DNA of 7,692 nt. Source: Oscillospiraceae bacterium. GTDB taxonomy: Bacteria; Bacillota; Clostridia; Oscillospirales; Oscillospiraceae. The position numbers were made by a program, and so were the translations under genes. Under the pieces are notes generated by a model. That model worked only from the letters and a program-made list of their open reading frames with translations, was not told the origin of the DNA and searched no databases. Positions 6,301 through 7,692 of the stretch are shown here, piece after piece (position 1 is the stretch's first letter; the number at the start of each line of letters is the position of its first letter). The stretch spans positions 1-7,692 of the forward strand of contig JAHHSM010000082.1 in NCBI GenBank assembly GCA_020025175.1, in the 5' to 3' direction.

Positions 6301-7008
6301 ATGGCAATGCTGGAAGTGAAGGACTTAAATGTCTACTATGGTTTGATCCATGCGCTGCATGATGTTTCCTTTGAAGTCAACGAAGGTGAAGTCGTTGCAT
6401 TGATTGGTGCAAATGGCGCAGGAAAAACAACCACACTGCATACGATAACAGGTTTGCTGCCGGCAAAATCCGGCTCGGTCGTTTTTGAAGGTAAAGATAT
6501 TACAAAACAGCCCGGACACAAGATTGTGCATCTCGGTATGAGTCATGTGCCGGAAGGGCGCAGAGTCTTTGCGAATTTGACCGTAGAAGAAAATTTGCGA
6601 ATGGGTGCCTATACAAGACCGAAAAGTGAACTTGCCGGGTCCATGAAAGAAGTTTACGAATGGTTTCCTCGTCTAAGTGAACGTAAGAATCAGGCTTCAG
6701 GCACACTGTCCGGCGGTGAGCAGCAGATGCTGGCGATGGGACGTGCTTTGATGTCTAAGCCACGGATTTTGCTGTTGGATGAACCTTCTATGGGGTTGTC
6801 TCCGTTGTTTGTTGGCGAAATTTTTAAAATTATTGAAAAGGTTTCTGCCGGAGGTACCACAGTGCTGCTGGTAGAACAAAACGCAAAGAAGGCGCTGTCT
6901 ATTGCAGACCGTGCATATGTTTTGGAAACAGGCAATATTATCAAAGAGGGTCAGGCTGCTGAGCTGCTGAATGATGATTCTATCAAAAAGGCATATTTGG
7001 GCGAATAA
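6301..7008 (+). CDS. livF: Branched-chain amino acid-type ABC transporter ATP-binding protein LivF
   Basis: A 235-residue cytoplasmic ATPase, partner of LivG. Walker A is GANGAGKTT (36-44), the family block HVPEGRRVFANLTVEENL spans 82-99, the signature LSGGEQQ is at 136-142, and Walker B LLLDEPSMGLSP at 157-168. The H-loop position carries Gln193 (VEQN) in place of His; this is the usual state in LivF proteins. AAGGAGGG (6285-6292) overlaps the livG stop and lies 8 bases before ATG 6301. A second ATG at 6307 is possible but not needed. The gap to livG is 14 bases and to the next gene 15, so all belong to one mRNA. Intact, with normal length. Confidence 0.95.
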   Translation: MAMLEVKDLNVYYGLIHALHDVSFEVNEGEVVALIGANGAGKTTTLHTITGLLPAKSGSVVFEGKDITKQPGHKIVHLGMSHVPEGRRVFANLTVEENLRMGAYTRPKSELAGSMKEVYEWFPRLSERKNQASGTLSGGEQQMLAMGRALMSKPRILLLDEPSMGLSPLFVGEIFKIIEKVSAGGTTVLLVEQNAKKALSIADRAYVLETGNIIKEGQAAELLNDDSIKKAYLGE

Positions 7009-7023
7009 AAGGAGGGCATTTTT

Positions 7024-7650
7024 ATGAAGCCGTATATCATTACGATTGAGCGTCAGTATGGTTCCGGTGGAAAAACAGTTGGTAAAATGTTGGCGCAAAA
7101 GCTGAATATTCCCTTTTATAATCGTGAAATTGTGGCAATGGCATCTGAAGAGAGCGGCATTAACCCGGTCCTCTTTTCTGATGAACGATTAAAGCCGGAT
7201 TTGATGACGCGACTGCGCAACTGCCGTGTTGGTGATGTTACAATACAGACCGGCGGTAATAAAAAGTATTTGGATGATGCGAAATTGTTCGAGTACCAGT
7301 CTCGGGTGATTCGTCAGCTGGCAGATCAAGGATCTTGTGTGATTGTTGGACGCTGTGCAGATTACGTTTTGCGTGAGCGCAATGATGTGATCCGTGTTTT
7401 TGTGCATGCGGATGATGCGTTCTGTCTGGAACAGGCGTTGCTGAAAAACTCCATGAGTGTAGAGGAAGTTAAAAAGAAAATTGAGGAAGTGGACCAGTAT
7501 CATGCGAAGTATTATAAGTATCATACCGGTAAGGATTGGTATGATGCCAGAAATTATGATCTATCGTTGAACAGCGGAGTGCTTGGCTTTGAAGGTGTAC
7601 TGGAAGAGATTTTACAGTATATGGAAGTGCGTTCACATATTGAAAATTGA
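7024..7650 (+). CDS. Cytidylate kinase-like family protein
   Basis: A 208-residue cytoplasmic P-loop protein of the cytidylate-kinase-like (Cytidylate_kin2 / AAA_26) family. It has the N-terminal strand and loop ITIERQYGSGGKTVG (6-20), with nucleotide-binding GSGGKT at 13-18, then VIVGRCADYVL (106-116). The basic and aromatic block YYKYHTGKDW (163-172) and NYDLSLNSG (177-185) follow. These proteins resemble CMP kinase, but most have no proven substrate, and this is not the housekeeping cmk gene, which has a different P-loop context. A phosphotransferase role is inferred from the fold. AAGGAGGG (7009-7016) lies 7 bases before the ATG. It is placed 15 bases after livF, ahead of the operon terminator, so it is probably co-transcribed with the amino acid importer. 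Whether this link is functional is unknown. Confidence 0.85.
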   Translation: MKPYIITIERQYGSGGKTVGKMLAQKLNIPFYNREIVAMASEESGINPVLFSDERLKPDLMTRLRNCRVGDVTIQTGGNKKYLDDAKLFEYQSRVIRQLADQGSCVIVGRCADYVLRERNDVIRVFVHADDAFCLEQALLKNSMSVEEVKKKIEEVDQYHAKYYKYHTGKDWYDARNYDLSLNSGVLGFEGVLEEILQYMEVRSHIEN

Positions 7651-7655
7651 TGATG

Positions 7656-7692
7656 AAATCGCCTTAACCCTTATTGGTTAAGGCGATTTATT
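7656..7692 (+). terminator. Intrinsic terminator of the liv operon
   Basis: AAATCGCCTTAACC (7656-7669) is perfectly complementary to GGTTAAGGCGATTT (7676-7689), a 14-bp stem around the loop CTTATT. The T-rich right arm runs into TTTATT, where the window ends, so the full T tail cannot be seen. It starts 5 bases after the stop codon of the cytidylate kinase-like gene. The symmetrical A and T ends mean it might also work for a gene converging from the right. Confidence 0.85.

Overview
The window looks like a chromosomal segment from a low-to-moderate GC Gram-positive bacterium of the class Clostridia. The signs are strong AGGAGG-type ribosome binding sites, a typical lipobox lipoprotein, short U-tailed terminators, and DUF4037 and DUF4125 proteins, which are common in gut Firmicutes. 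Genus cannot be decided from the sequence. All genes are on the + strand, form two transcription units, and appear intact.

Unit 1 (about 170-1897): an AT-rich leader with a terminator of an upstream gene (120-149) and a possible extended -10 promoter (172-180). It is followed by a DUF4037 nucleotidyltransferase-fold protein (250-1236) and a DUF4125 protein (1247-1849), 10 bases apart. A strong intrinsic terminator (1865-1897) closes the unit. The two families are often neighbours and their joint function is not established.

Unit 2 (about 2080-7692): a complete branched-chain amino acid-type (LIV/HAAT) ABC importer. It comprises the lipoprotein solute receptor LivK, the permeases LivH and LivM, and the ATPases LivG and LivF. 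A cytidylate-kinase-like P-loop protein follows 15 bases after livF, and then a perfect 14-bp hairpin at the window edge. From livH onwards the genes are packed with gaps of 0-15 bases, so co-transcription is very likely. LivK captures the amino acid outside the membrane, LivH and LivM form the channel, and LivG and LivF drive transport with ATP.

The least ordinary part is the 200-base gap between livK and livH. It holds consecutive hairpins: one on the livK stop codon, one at 3384-3420, and a long one at 3459-3505 followed by four T. A pairing that would compete with the last hairpin is also possible. This may be a partial terminator or attenuator that sets the receptor-to-permease ratio, or an undescribed structured RNA. 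No RNA family was recognised. No mobile elements, CRISPR arrays, tRNA or rRNA genes were seen.
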